Source: Pithys albifrons albifrons (Eukaryota; Chordata; Aves; Passeriformes; Thamnophilidae). From it: DNA of 64,000 bases. Of this stretch, positions 9,353 to 20,760 are shown in pieces. The notes beneath the pieces were generated by a model. The model worked only from the letters and a program-made list of their open reading frames with translations. It had not been told where the DNA came from and did not search any database. The DNA is taken from NCBI RefSeq assembly GCF_047495875.1, contig NC_092462.1:35968523-36032522 (forward strand), written 5' to 3'. The translations under genes and the position numbers were made by a program. Position 1 is the first letter of the stretch. Each line of letters opens with the position of its first letter.

Positions 9353-12300
9353 GATTGAGCATCTCTGGCACCTACATGTTATATAGTACAGTCTGTGAGA
9401 ACCACTGAATTAAGTGGATTTTCTGAACATATTTTTGGAGACTCAGTATATTGCTTTAGGGATTTCAGTTTGTCCAAATACCTGAAAGTTTGCAGAATGT
9501 CCAGTAATCTTTAGACATTCTGATTTATTTCTGTGGCAGAGAAAGCTAATCATTTCAAGTTGCTCAATTAGACAGAATGTTCATGTTCTGGTTCAATAAC
9601 TAAGAGAAAAGTTTTGTTGATTAATACTTATACCAACACCTAAACAAGTATTTATTTAACACTGAATTACTGTCTTTCATTGAGATGAACCAGGAAAAAA
9701 TGTGCCTTAATTAAAAGGAGGTTGGACCAATGTGAAAGTAGTGGGCAAAAGTCATCTTCTTTACTACAAATATATGCCTAGACTTAGAAATATCTGCATT
9801 TCAAACATTATCAGGGAAAGAAAATATCATTAAACAGAGTTTGGTTATGAAATAAATATGGCAATAAAGAAAAGGACATAAACTATTGCTGAAATATGAA
9901 ATTTTAAAACAGGTAACTTTCAGAAATAGTGCTTGTTTGAAAACTGAGTAGTTTAAGCTCATTTTGCATGAAACAAAGGCTCAAAATTAAAGCTTACAGA
10001 ATATCCCCTTATCAGGTACTCTTTTCTTGATTCAGAATTGTGTGGCACTATTAGGAGAGCTGTAAAACAAAGTCTCTTTCAGTTCTTCCTAAATGTGCAA
10101 GTGATGTAATGACCCTCAACCAGACACGCTCACATTTTAGTCTAGACTGAGGGGACAATGTAGAATTATATCTTAAGCCAATGGTGACCTAACCAAGATA
10201 AAAAAGAAGACAAGCCTCTCTGCCTGTACACATCTGAGGGATGTAGAGCTGGTACTGCAGATAGACAAGCACAGAACTAAGAAAGAAAAAGGTAAGAACT
10301 CGATTAGAACAAAGGAGGTCATAATACAAGGGAATGTGGTAGTCAGATGAGCAATTTGCTGTCAGTGGCAGAGAAGGCAGGCAAGCACTGAAGAGGAGAG
10401 GGAGGGTGAATCCAATTACCATGTTGGTTTTGTCAAAACATTCCAGCATCCCAAAGAATAAGTTTCTCTCCAAGAAGTCTTTTTCTGTACAGCCTCACAA
10501 CTGAAAAAGAAAGTTACAAGGAAAATAAAATATGATTTAGTAAAAGGAAAAAAAGAACAGGAAACACCAGATAAAACAAATCTGCAATTACATGTGCTGC
10601 ACTCAACTTAAAATCTTTTAAAAATAATCAATAGAATCAATAGTTACTTTAATGGCCTCCATAACTACTAATTACATAACTTAAAGAATTACAGTAATGA
10701 TGCTGAAAGTAATTGCAATAGCATTACAGATCCAAAATAATGGAGGTGATGTTTTTCTCTTGTAATGCAAAGTAACACCTGCCATTTCTGTTCAACAGAA
10801 TCAATTCCATTGGAGATTTTCTGTTCCTTTGGGCAGATTATTATACAACCATAATTGTTTTACAAACACTAAATATCAAGGCATATTATTAAAGAAAACC
10901 ACCTCCTTCTACAAAACTGCTGAAGGTCCAGGCCTGAACAGATAAGGTAGTACTACTCATTTGTCTCCATATTACTAGATCAGGTTGTTCCATCTTGGAT
11001 AATTTTAAGTTTTTAATTCAGTAAATTAATAGTAATTTTTTATGCAAAGACTGTTTTCTTTTTCTCTAACTTTGGCAGTAATATTACTGTGAGTTTTAGA
11101 AGAAATTATCCCAAACCGTTATTTGGATTAATAATTGCTGCTTCAAAATACATGAAAACACCACAGCTGCACAGTAGAAGAATGAGCCAATTACTGCTCT
11201 TCAGAACACGCAATCAAAGCTGCAGAATCTTGACTTTTTTGGCTCTTTATGGTTACCCCTGCTGACAATGTGGCCAGTGTAAATATGTCTGCTCAGCTGG
11301 TACTCAGTTATCCCTTCTGCCTAAAACAGTTTGGAAATGTATTATTGATTCATGGTGAATGAAGAATGAAAATTTCTTGTTATGTTATAAGAATTAAGGT
11401 GATCCAAAGTTCATGTTCAAACTATATGGTCAAATTTTAATCTACAGAGAATACCCACAAAAGCAGCCAAAGAAAAGGAGAAGGCGCTTCAAAAAATTTG
11501 TACAGCTACTTACATAAACTCACATCATCAGTTCAATTTTCTTGTTGTTTTGTTAATTATTTCGCAATCCAGTAACTAATATACAGAAGGGTACCTGAAG
11601 TATACTGGACAAGAAAAACCACCAGAAAAAAAGTTTCTCTGCAAGCAAAATACATGTTGTGCTAAGAAGCATTTTAAACATTATTCCTGATCCCTAGTGT
11701 GGTAATCTAAGAGAGGGCTAGCTATGGCAGCAAGAGGTGATGCAAATATCCTGACTAAAATACCAAGGTTAACATTCTACTTGGGCTCAGGTACTTCTGT
11801 TCAGGAGTAAAGCAGATCCTCTTCCTGTTATGGAAATATGTTTCTTGTCCAACAATATGTCTGGATATTATTCAACAATCCCACCATCAAGTATGCTTCT
11901 CAGTTCTACACAAAGTTCCACAACAGAGATTGGCCAATGCTGTTAAGTAGATATGCAATAAAAAAAAAGAAACTTGCATAGATAATAAGGAGTCAAGTTG
12001 GGAGTTTCCTCCTTCTGGGAAAAAGATTATGTGGAAATCTGCACATATAAAAACTGGTTTTATTATATAAAAACATATCCATTTTTATCATATCATAAAA
12101 ACTAATTTTATCATACAGTAGTTTCCACAAAGGTATTTGGAACACATTAATGAAATTCATTAAAATTTTTTCTCAGAAAGTCAGCAGAGATAAAAGATTT
12201 TAAAAGTATGATGAGCAATGTAGGTCAGCAGAAATTCACTTTTCCACAGGAATAAATGTGACTCGTGTAAAGGTGCTGAGTAATACTTCCATTTAATCCA

Positions 12301-15300
12301 GCTGAATACAGGCATTCTTTCAGAAACTTTCAAATTCTTGGAAGGAAGAGAAAGAAAAGCCAAGACATCTGGAATTTTCCAGGGTAAAACTCAACTACTA
12401 TTACCAAAGACCTAGTCAAAATATTCAATAATTGCAATTTTCCCCAATCTAGGACATTTTGTCCTGAAAAGTCTACATACAAACTAAAATAAAATACAGA
12501 AATCTTACTGGAAAACAACAGCCTTTTAAAAATTATTTCTTCAAAGAGGCATCTTTAACAGAGAAAGTGAGGAGAACTCAAATAGACTGCAAACACAGGT
12601 AAATACTTTCATGCCTTGCCTTGCAATTTTGTGTCTGTGTAAGCTGTTCACAGACCAATCTTCTAGCAAAAGCTTGTGAAAGTTGAAGGTTTATTTCCAG
12701 TCTGCCCTCCACATAAGCACAACATGGGTTGTCCACTACGGCTTCTTTATTTAGCACTACTACTACAGAGCCAATTACTCTTCTCATTTTCTTAAGAAAT
12801 GGGTTCACATCCATATTCTGCTGTTTGTCTATGTCTCCTCTGCACAGAAAGTGGGGAGGCAACCCTGCCAGCCAAATAGGTGCACAGGGGATGGCATTTG
12901 GCTGTTCAGGCAAGTTCACAAGCATCTCAATAACTTGGGTATTACAAGTTACTACATTTTGGAACAATTAATATGGAGCATCATAAACTCTTTGTGTTGC
13001 TGCATCTCACCAGGTTTGGGGATTGTATAGCTGTTCTCCTGCTATATAAGGCTTCATAATTTTCTCAAAGCAGGATGTTTTTAAGCTCTACAAATGTATA
13101 TCATATTTCTTAAAGAAATATATAGTTTAAATTTAGACAATAAAAGAAAGAGACAGACATAAAACACTCTCAGTAGTTAAAGATTCCCACTGTACTCAGT
13201 AGTACAAAAAGACTCTACATAAGAACTATTATAAAATGTGATTCTAAAAAAAAGTTATTTAATCAAATATAAAATACTCATTGCTGTTCTATTTTAATTT
13301 GTATGTTTCCTTGAGAAAAACACTGTTTTTTTTCCAGTGCCTCAATTTTCTCTGCACTTAAAAATGCATCCCATCTTGTCAACATGCACTCATTCATTCA
13401 GTTTTCCCCAAGTATATTTGAATGCAAAACACACCTTTCCTTGCAGTGCTGAGCTTAGCAAAAAGTACATCCAGTAACCTGGTGGCTAAGAATAGTTGTA
13501 ATTTCTTTTGTTTCTGTTGACAGCTTCTTATCAGTTTTTCTGTCTGAGATTCTTTGCAAAATACTCTTTGTTCCCTTCAGTTTTGATCCCTCCTTTACAT
13601 TCTAGTTTTACTGCTTTTCTGACAGTTAATCTCCATTTCTCTTTAAGTGCAAGGATCCATCCATTTGCTGTCAGAGAATGCTCCTCCACAGCTCGTTACA
13701 CCTTCCTATTTAGCATCTTCTAATACACTAAAATCTGAATTATGTAATTTTGACCATTGCCTTCTTCTACACTCAGGATGGCTTGTTTTACAGCCTGGCA
13801 ATCAAAAGCCAAAGTGGATTTTTTGTTAACTCTCTGATCCAGCAGCTCAATTGCACTGACTGCATACCTACTGTGTAGCCTGCAAACCAAAGAGAGGAAG
13901 AAACATCTTCCATATACTGGAGGCAGTCACCAAACAGTCCAGCAAGTAAACACAGTCAGACAGAACCAGATTTTCACACTACAGATATATTCTGTAACAA
14001 GTAAAACATTAGAGGGTCACAAGAGAGGCAAATAAAAATATTATAAAAAAAGACAGAAGCAAAACTGGGCATATGATTCAAATTTTTTGAAATTTCTTAA
14101 ATTTCCATTCACTTTTTAGTAATCAGCAAGTCTTTCTCCTACTCTTTTACTTGTACTAAAGTATTCAAGAGTTCTCCTGTGCAGAGTCCCAAGAAATTAC
14201 TCAGAAACTGTACCTGTTAAGGTTTTGCTCTGAGAGCAGAATGCTCTTGAACAACTATTTTCCATTCAATGTGACATAGTACAATGTTATAAATATTCTT
14301 TTAGTAGCATAACAGGCCTTTTGCTGACTCATTTGCCTGTGAGTCTCTCTGTGCTTGTTAAAATCCCAGCACTGAGCTAAGAATCTGATGCTTTTACCAT
14401 TGCAACTGTAACAGGACATCTCCATTAGCATAACCTGTCCTACTGTAGATTTTAGGTGATACGCTGATTTCTTTAAAACAAAAAATATCTTTCACCAATC
14501 ATTTTATATCCTTCTACTTCTAACAGTGCAGAAAAAAATTGCTACCAACACTTTGTTATTTGATATCTATCTTTGTTGATATATTCATCTATGCTAAGCT
14601 TATTTTGTCCCATCTTTGCAGCCAAAATAATAAATGATGAATCGCAGATTTTCAGTTGAATTTTTTGGCCAGTGATATACAAAGATAGTGATGTTGATGG
14701 TTTATATAGAAAAAAAAGTTTGCTTGTTTTTAATACTGCCATTTAATAATCTCTCCCTTGTTTTAAGGACATTTCTGTTGTATTTCAAAGTTATCTAATT
14801 GCATATCTGTTGATGCAAGAATAAGTGTAATATTAACATTAACAAATACTTTTTGAGTTGAAGTTTCCATAGTAACTTTCACCCATTACCTTGTGTGTTT
14901 ATGTTCTCTAATTTATGCATTCTTAACATCCTCTTTCTGTTATTTTATCTACTAAAAGCAAGTAAATAAAAAAATATAATTATTTCTATATTCAGGCACT
15001 CAAAAATGTGGAAGGAAAGCTTGAACACATATACACATCTTTTCAGATAAACAGAATCTCTCATTGCATTCTCGGTAGGCCAAGTTAAAATAAACTATTT
15101 TGCTGAAAGCCAGATTAAGACAATGTCTTCTGTTATTGCTGACATGATACCTTATTGCCACTCTATGTTCTTAAAAGAGTATATTTCCTCTTATCAGCTT
15201 CCAGCAGAACTGAAATGTTAGACTGCAGGGGACATGCCACACTTCCTACTTTTTTCTCTGAGAAACAAGAGGATAAAAAGACAAGCAGAAATGGTTCAGT

Positions 15301-15456
15301 AAGCATGAAGAGGCATGGACAAGGCTTCTGGGGACGTTCAGGTGCCTTGGTATCCAAGAAATGGCTAGCAAGGTTTTATCCCATGTGAGCATCTCAGACT
15401 TCAAAAACACAACCGTTTGTTAGGTCCTGGTCGAAAGCAAACAGGCAAATGGGTGA
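9353..15456. other. AT-rich non-coding DNA with no identified gene
   Basis: No known repeat family or exon was recognised over about 6 kb. The longest open frame is on the minus strand at 12578-12967 (129 codons). It begins with methionine, has no recognisable domain or signal peptide, and no neighbouring exon-like frame supports it. The stretch around 10560-10800 is rich in TAAT and ATTA words and could be a conserved regulatory element; only an alignment could show this. Confidence 0.55.
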
Positions 15457-15555
15457 TGAGGCCAGGTTCGATGAGGCTCTGCCCACGGAGGGGGCATTGG
15501 AACTCCATCTTTAAATCCCTTCCAACCCAAACCATTCTACACTTCTATGATCCTA
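15457..15555 (+). mobile_element. Short CR1 3' end
   Basis: The words 'gaggccaggttcgatgaggctctg', then 'cattggaact', 'cttccaacccaaaccattct' and a final 'ttctatgatcct' reproduce the last part of a CR1 element, with an internal deletion after 'gctctg'. Only about 100 bp are left. Confidence 0.8.
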
Positions 15556-15639
15556 ACTGCAAGGGGATTACTTTAAAGTTAAGAAGATGCATAAAACACT
15601 GAAAGAACAAAGCTTCTACCATAAAGGAAGAACTATTTC

Positions 15640-15998
15640 AGGGTGTGTGTGTGTGTGGCTCGGCTTCGCGAACGAAGATTTGGGAAGGGCTGTCCCCATG
15701 TGGGTGTGGCCCTTCCAGCCTGTGCAGTGGATTTTAGGTGAGGCTCAGCGTGCGCAGAACTGGCCCCACTGTTTAAGTCCTGAGGTTCATCTGCCATGGC
15801 CGAGTGAGCTTGGACAGTGACATTGAAGTCCTCAGGACTAGAACCTACAGCACCCGGCATTTCCCAGGAGGTCTCCCATCCAAGTACTAATCCGGGGCTG
15901 ACCCTGCTTAGCTTCCGAGATCTGACGGGATCGGATGTCAGGGAGGCATTTAACTGCATGTGCTTTTATGGTGACACTACAGTGAGACTCCCATCCTA
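15640..15998 (-). mobile_element. Composite 5S rRNA-derived SINE, copy 1, with RTE tail
   Basis: Read on the minus strand, the element starts with a remnant of a tRNA-like head (about 15998-15952). A 5S rRNA-derived segment follows (15946-15844), then a body of about 155 nt (15843-15691), a tail (15690-15656) matching the RTE 3' UTR at 1475-1509 at 33 of 35 positions, and an (AC)n run (15655-15643). The 5S segment keeps the A-box-like 'agctaagcagggtc' and the C-box-like 'acttggatgggagacc', so the internal RNA polymerase III promoter type is recognisable. Compared with copy 2, about 65 nt of the tRNA head (anticodon to T arm) are missing while the 5S part is more complete. It encodes no protein and would depend on the RTE enzyme for spread. 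Target duplications were not found. Confidence 0.85.
15844..15946 (-). other. 5S rRNA-derived segment inside SINE copy 1
   Basis: The plus strand shows the reverse complement of vertebrate 5S rRNA from about nucleotide 20-25 to the 3' end: 'cctacagcacccgg', 'ggtctcccatccaagtacta' and 'accctgcttagcttccgaga' in the right order. It lacks the first part of 5S, has several substitutions and is joined to SINE body on the 3' side. It is therefore a SINE module and not a working 5S gene. Confidence 0.9.
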
Positions 15999-16214
15999 AT
16001 ATCCTGCTATAGTGTTTGCAATATTTAATCAGCTAACACCTAATTGACTTACATAGTATTTTAGGAATAACGAAGATTCACCTGCTTGCTAAAAAAAAAG
16101 TATAAATTTACATATCTTGAGATGTAGAAAAAGGAGTTTTTAAATGATTTCCTCCAATGGTATGACAGTTGCTAAATAGTGTATCTTCCCTATTAGTCTT
16201 ATGTAGTCATTAAC
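15999..16214. other. AT-rich spacer
   Basis: This short non-coding spacer between SINE copy 1 and a purine-rich tract holds nothing recognisable. Confidence 0.5.
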
Positions 16215-16312
16215 AAGATAGAAAGGAAAGAAAAACAAGGATGTAAGCAAAGGAAGGAAAGGAAAGCAAGGAAGACAGGCAGGCAGGGAGGGAGGGAGAA
16301 AGCGAAGGAGGA
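16215..16312. repeat. Purine-rich GGAA/GGCA/GGGA simple repeat
   Basis: The plus strand is almost all purine, with imperfect runs of 'ggaaa', 'ggca' and 'ggga' units. It is a degenerate polypurine microsatellite. The minus-strand open frame covering it (16140-16439) is a by-product of the low complexity. Confidence 0.85.
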
Positions 16313-19300
16313 CATGGTAGAATATGGGGTGCTCATTTTTAAGTCCACACAAGAACTGAAAGAGAAAAGAAACTAACAGAAAGAACAACAAGGAGAGGAC
16401 AATCAACAGCCATTCTGTATTTATTTTCTGATTTTGCAAATGAAAGTCTTTTCGCTAGTGTAATTTAGTTTTTACACACTCAAAAAAAATCAGTTGGAAA
16501 ATATCTGATGGAAATATGGAAAATTACAAAGAAAAGTTACCAGTACCAGAGGACAAGCTGTTTCTGGAAATGCATGATAATCTTGTACCCACAAGCAGTT
16601 TGAAAAAAAAAAAATGTTTCCTTAGTACTTATCTCTCTGAATTAGATCTGTCCTAGGAAGTGTCTGGGACATTTATAAATGCCATTTATATCCTTTCTTG
16701 TTCACAACTGAGAGTTATTTTGTACATGCATCTGAGAAGAAGCTGCTGTCATGGCATATTACATTCTTATTAATCTAATGATCATAGACTAAAGTGACAG
16801 AAGTCTTACCAACTTTAAGGTATTTACTAATCCTTCATTATCACAGCTCTAAAAGAATAGCTCAAACACTCTGTCTTTACTTTATGGATCTTCATGAATA
16901 AATTACACTTGAAGGTCTTATTCTGCATCCTTTTAAGTCAGCTATTAAGCTTTCATTTATTGCAGTGGCATGCTTTGGGAACATCTCCTTGCTAACCAGA
17001 GCATAAGATATGTATTTTTCAGGGGTACTTCAGTGACTCTTGCACCTAGTGGAAAATTTACTTTTCAAAATCACCTGAAAGAGTAGGGAGGAAAAGGGAT
17101 TCCTGAACAACTTGAAGTACATGGAGTTCATTGCTTAAACCAGAATTGTTCTCATAAGCAAACATCTGGAAAACCAAAAGAAGCTTTAATTTTCAGAAAG
17201 TTATGACAATGGTCAGCACCATTGATTCACTATGCTTTATGATACCACCCATTTCCAGGGACTATACCAAAAACTAATTTCTGCCTTTCATAGTACATTA
17301 ATTATAAGAGCACATTTTATGATTGCTTTGGTATAAAAGGTTCTCCTCTTCAAGTGTGCCCATGAACCAAATGGAACTGACATTCCAATACATTGTGTAT
17401 TTCTTTAATTACATAGTTCCATTAGTGCACTTACAGCAATTCAACGTAAAGGAGGGGGAAAGGTTAGTTACAGTATGACATACATTTCTGCCTCTAGCCT
17501 TCATTTCCACCAAGGTACAATTGAAAAGCCTCTTCGACATGGTAATGAATTCACAAGACGGGATCTACTGTATCTGAATTGTTGCTTACACTTTTGAAAA
17601 AGGGTAACAGCAATAGATTGATTTTAATGGTATAATCAAGACCTGCAACACAAAATGAATGTTGCTTCATATTGTTTTGAATTGCATAGCTCATATACAG
17701 CCAAATCTTCTCCATCAAAAGGATGTTGATTTTGCAGAGGGGCACACAGATGAGTTCAGGAGTGAAGGGGTATTGGACACCATTTTCAATCAAGTGATGT
17801 TGAGGGCAATCCAGCCCTCAAACTTTCTAATACAAACTTCCTGTACCTTCTTGGACAGTTTTCAGAAAAATAAATATTTTATCATTAAGGGTGTGCTTCA
17901 TAATAGGTGCATCATCAAGAGAGAAGTATGTTTTCAGCTCAGAGTGTGACAGGCACAGCTGTGTGTCATTGATAATGGAAGGCAAAAGTAACAATGTCCA
18001 AATAAAGAACATCCCTTAGGTGAAGTAAAAGTGCAAAATTTTACTATAATCTGATAAATCACTTCTGACAGGAAGTTTGGTTCAGATAAAACCCTTAAAA
18101 GGTAGTTATCATTTGTTGGGGTTATACCTGCCTTCAATAAGTTGATACAAAATTTATTTGAAAAGACTATAGGCCATGAGAATTTTTCAGTTAAAATGGT
18201 TAACTCTAAGTTTTGACATTTTACAATTTGATGCTAACAAAATAAAATTGTAATTTCCCAAGAGAAATAGAGTGTTTGCTTATGGTATGACACAAGGATT
18301 GATTCCTTAACTCTGTATATTTTTCAAAACACTTCTTGAACAAAGGTTTTTGAAAGGCCCTATTGTTTTGAGATGTATCTCTGGCACAAAACAGTGCAGC
18401 AAAAGAGCTTGTCAAAACAGAAAAGATGGGCATTTTTAAAAATATCCATACATTTGGTAAATAGCCAAATGTTGAATTTCACAGAAAACTATTGATATGA
18501 TTTTTGGTTTAGTTCCAAAACTAAATTTGAGTGAGAAGAAAGCAGAGATAAAAATATTATCACATTTTTCATTTTTGTTTTCAGAAATTCAAGGGAAAGG
18601 AGAAATAATTTTCCCTGCCTCTTTCAGAAGCTGGACATTTTTGCATAATACCATTCATTATCTCCCAGACTGGTGGTCAAATTTTGAAAAGATTTAATAG
18701 AAATCTTATAAATATTTATTGTATGCAAAGTATAATATTTACAGAAAAATGCAAAATATTTAGTTGAAGACCTGCTAATTTCTACCTATTTCTGACAGAG
18801 TACTAGTGAGCATATTTTCTTTCTTATTTTACCTATTTAAAAGTGTAGGGGGAAAAAAACTATGATGTAATCATAAATGAGCATGTTTTAATATTATATA
18901 CATGGCCTTATACATGTGCTCTTTGTTGACATAATGTAAAAAATAAATTAAAGCCTGCAATAGTCCAATACAAATATGGAAAGCCAACAGGGGGAAATGC
19001 CTGACTATGTGTGATAATAATGCATGTATGAATGATAGTGCTACCTGAGGAAAGAGGAAGACCTATATAATTTTTCACAGGTGGTATTACTTCTCTGTCC
19101 TCATTGATAGTCAACACTGATGCAACTTGGTCTTGTTTTTGCTTAAGCAATTTATTGAATGGCTTTCATACCACATACTTGTTTGACTTCACTTGTACTT
19201 TATCTCATGGCAGACAGAAAGACAGAGACAGAACAACTTGTCATGTTTGCCCACACCTTGTTTTCAAGAAGCATTTGTAAAGAGCTTATAGAAGTCTAAT

Positions 19301-19885
19301 GATGCCTTAATCTTTATAAGTTCTAACACTATGGGTTGGTGTACAATCTATTGTGCCAACAGAAGTATTTTTGTAAAAGGACAATCGGAATGTCATTACA
19401 AAACATGAGATAAATTTAATACACATTGGATGCTCTTTCAGTATAAAATTTCTCCTGCTTATTTCTTGTAGTCATCTTACTCTTCTGTGTGCATATGGCA
19501 AAGCCAGTCACACACTAATTTAATCTGTAAAGTGATTTCAACGTAGCTCAAAGTATATCCTTACAGAAAGATCCAAATTTCAGATCTGCATAGCCGTGTA
19601 ACCTTTGCATTTAGCCTGGGTTTCTCAGCAATATAAGCAGCCAGGGAGAAACGCTGCTAAACTGTTGCTGTCGCTCAGATTACTCATCCTTAATTACTGC
19701 CCATTAACCCCTTAGGAACTTCAGTAATGGACTCCCAACAGAAAGTAGCAATAACACACTAGATGTCTGTTTAATACCATCACAGTTTTGAATGGGTGGT
19801 GTGGGGACATGTAGGAAATCCATATGCTATACAGTGTCATTTGGTCTTTTACTTTGTGTTCTTTGTTCTCAGCATCCTCAAACAT
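16313..19885. other. AT-rich non-coding DNA, nothing recognised
   Basis: No repeat, exon or RNA gene was recognised. Several open frames of 60-96 codons occur on both strands, as expected by chance in a stretch of this length. Confidence 0.55.
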
Positions 19886-20086
19886 GTATGTATTTATGGC
19901 CAGACTTCGCAAAGGAAGATTTGGGCAGGGCTCTCCCCAGGTGGGTGTGCCCTTCCAGCCTGCGCAGTGGATTTTTTAGGTGAGGCACAGCACGCACGGA
20001 ATAGGCCCCACCCTTTAACTCATACAGGTCCATCTGCCACGGCCAAGTGAGCTTGGACAGTGACAGTGAAGTCCTCGGGACTGTCA

Positions 20087-20150
20087 TAGCACCCGGTACT
20101 AACTGGGGCTGATCCTGCTGAGCATCCGAGATCTGATGAGATGGGATGGC
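20087..20150 (-). other. 5S rRNA-derived segment inside SINE copy 2
   Basis: The reverse complement of 5S rRNA is seen as 'agcacccggt', then directly 'actaac', 'gatcctgctgagcatccgag' and 'atctgatgagat'. Compared with copy 1, the part that would hold the 5S C-box is deleted. Confidence 0.8.
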
Positions 20151-20175
20151 AGGGAGGCATTGAACTGCCAGGCGA

Positions 20176-20252
20176 CAGTCCCCACTGAGACTCAAACTCA
20201 GGTCCTTGGGTTTCAGAGTCCAGAGTGCTCTTCATTACACCACAGGACTGCC
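20176..20252 (-). other. tRNA-Gln(CTG)-derived SINE head
   Basis: The reverse complement reads like tRNA-Gln: an A-box region 'tggtgtaatgaagagcac', then 'tctggactctgaaacccaag' with the CTG anticodon at complement(20214-20216), then the B-box-like 'gagtttgagtctcag'. The acceptor stem is disturbed by extra bases, the anticodon stem is mismatched, and the segment continues without a terminator into a 5S-derived unit. It is a SINE promoter head and not a functional tRNA gene. Confidence 0.85.
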
Positions 20253-20265
20253 CATCCTGAAATAT

Positions 20266-20760
20266 ACTGAGACATTGATGCTCTCACTCTATGAAGGTCA
20301 CAGGTCTATGCATGTGTTATATTTCACAGGTGTAACATATGGTATGCAATACAGGAAGCCCTACCTTCAGATCTGCCAGAGCATACCCATTAGGACAAGG
20401 GAGACACACTCCTTAATGCTCAATGTGGGTTTTTTAAAGCAGTACCCTTCATGTGGTACCTACATGAGGGCATGGGGGAATAATCTGCATTTCTTATTTC
20501 ACATTACAGTGCAGCTCTGCCTGAACTGCATGAAGAACATTTTGGAGGCATTCCTCACCCAGAGCATGTGCTACATGAGTAAACTGGGATTTCAAGAAAT
20601 GCAGGTCCAGAACAGAGTCCCCAAACAAATTCTGAGGACTACACAGAGGTGTAGAGCTTTTATCACCATAGTCAGGGAGGCAGATGTGTTTTCAGACAAA
20701 GGAAAAATATTTCTAACCTACGTTGAAAAAAAAAAGAAAAAATAAAGAAAATCAGGGCTC
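20266..20760 (+). other. Unidentified segment with long open frame and A-rich end
   Basis: Starting in the SINE head at 20206, a frame of 179 codons stays open to 20745 and ends in AAA codons of an A-rich run (20722-20750) containing 'aataaa'. I recognise no domain or protein family. The lack of stops and the A-rich end could mean a degenerate retrocopy of an unknown transcript or a fortuitous open frame. The methionine at 20206 lies inside the SINE, so it is not a credible start for a gene. Confidence 0.3.

Larger units (their letters stand above)
19886..20258 (-). mobile_element. Composite tRNA-Gln/5S SINE, copy 2, with RTE tail
   Basis: On the minus strand this copy has, in order: a tRNA-Gln(CTG)-like head (about 20252-20176), a linker, a 5S rRNA-derived segment (20150-20087), a body (20086-19928) closely similar to that of copy 1, and the RTE-like tail (about 19927-19897). 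An 'ataaatacatac' simple tail follows. The 5S segment has lost about 26 nt between 'gcacccggt' and 'actaac', removing the C-box region, while the tRNA head is nearly complete. A possible target duplication is catcctcaaacat (19873-19885) and catcctgaaatat (20253-20265), 11 of 13 identical. However, copy 1 also ends in 'catcct', so this may partly be SINE sequence. Its tail is more diverged than that of copy 1, so it is probably older. Confidence 0.85.

Noticed and set aside
15844..15946. A 5S rRNA gene
   Set aside because: The first part of 5S is missing, the 3' side continues into SINE body without a terminator, and a second copy with the same body occurs at 20 kb.
15633..15959. Minus-strand 108-codon open frame
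   Set aside because: It is contained in SINE copy 1, which is an untranslated polymerase III-type element.
16140..16439. Minus-strand 99-codon hydrophobic frame
   Set aside because: It overlaps a purine-rich simple repeat; the Phe/Leu/Pro content is a direct result of the repeat.
19878..20195. Minus-strand 105-codon open frame
   Set aside because: It is contained in SINE copy 2.
20176..20252. A tRNA-Gln gene
   Set aside because: The acceptor and anticodon stems are imperfect, there is no T-run terminator, and the segment is fused to a 5S-like unit and SINE body; it is a SINE head.
19873..20265. A firm target-site duplication around SINE copy 2
   Set aside because: The 13-bp flanks match at 11 positions, but copy 1 also ends in catcct, so part of the match may be SINE sequence; kept only as a possibility.
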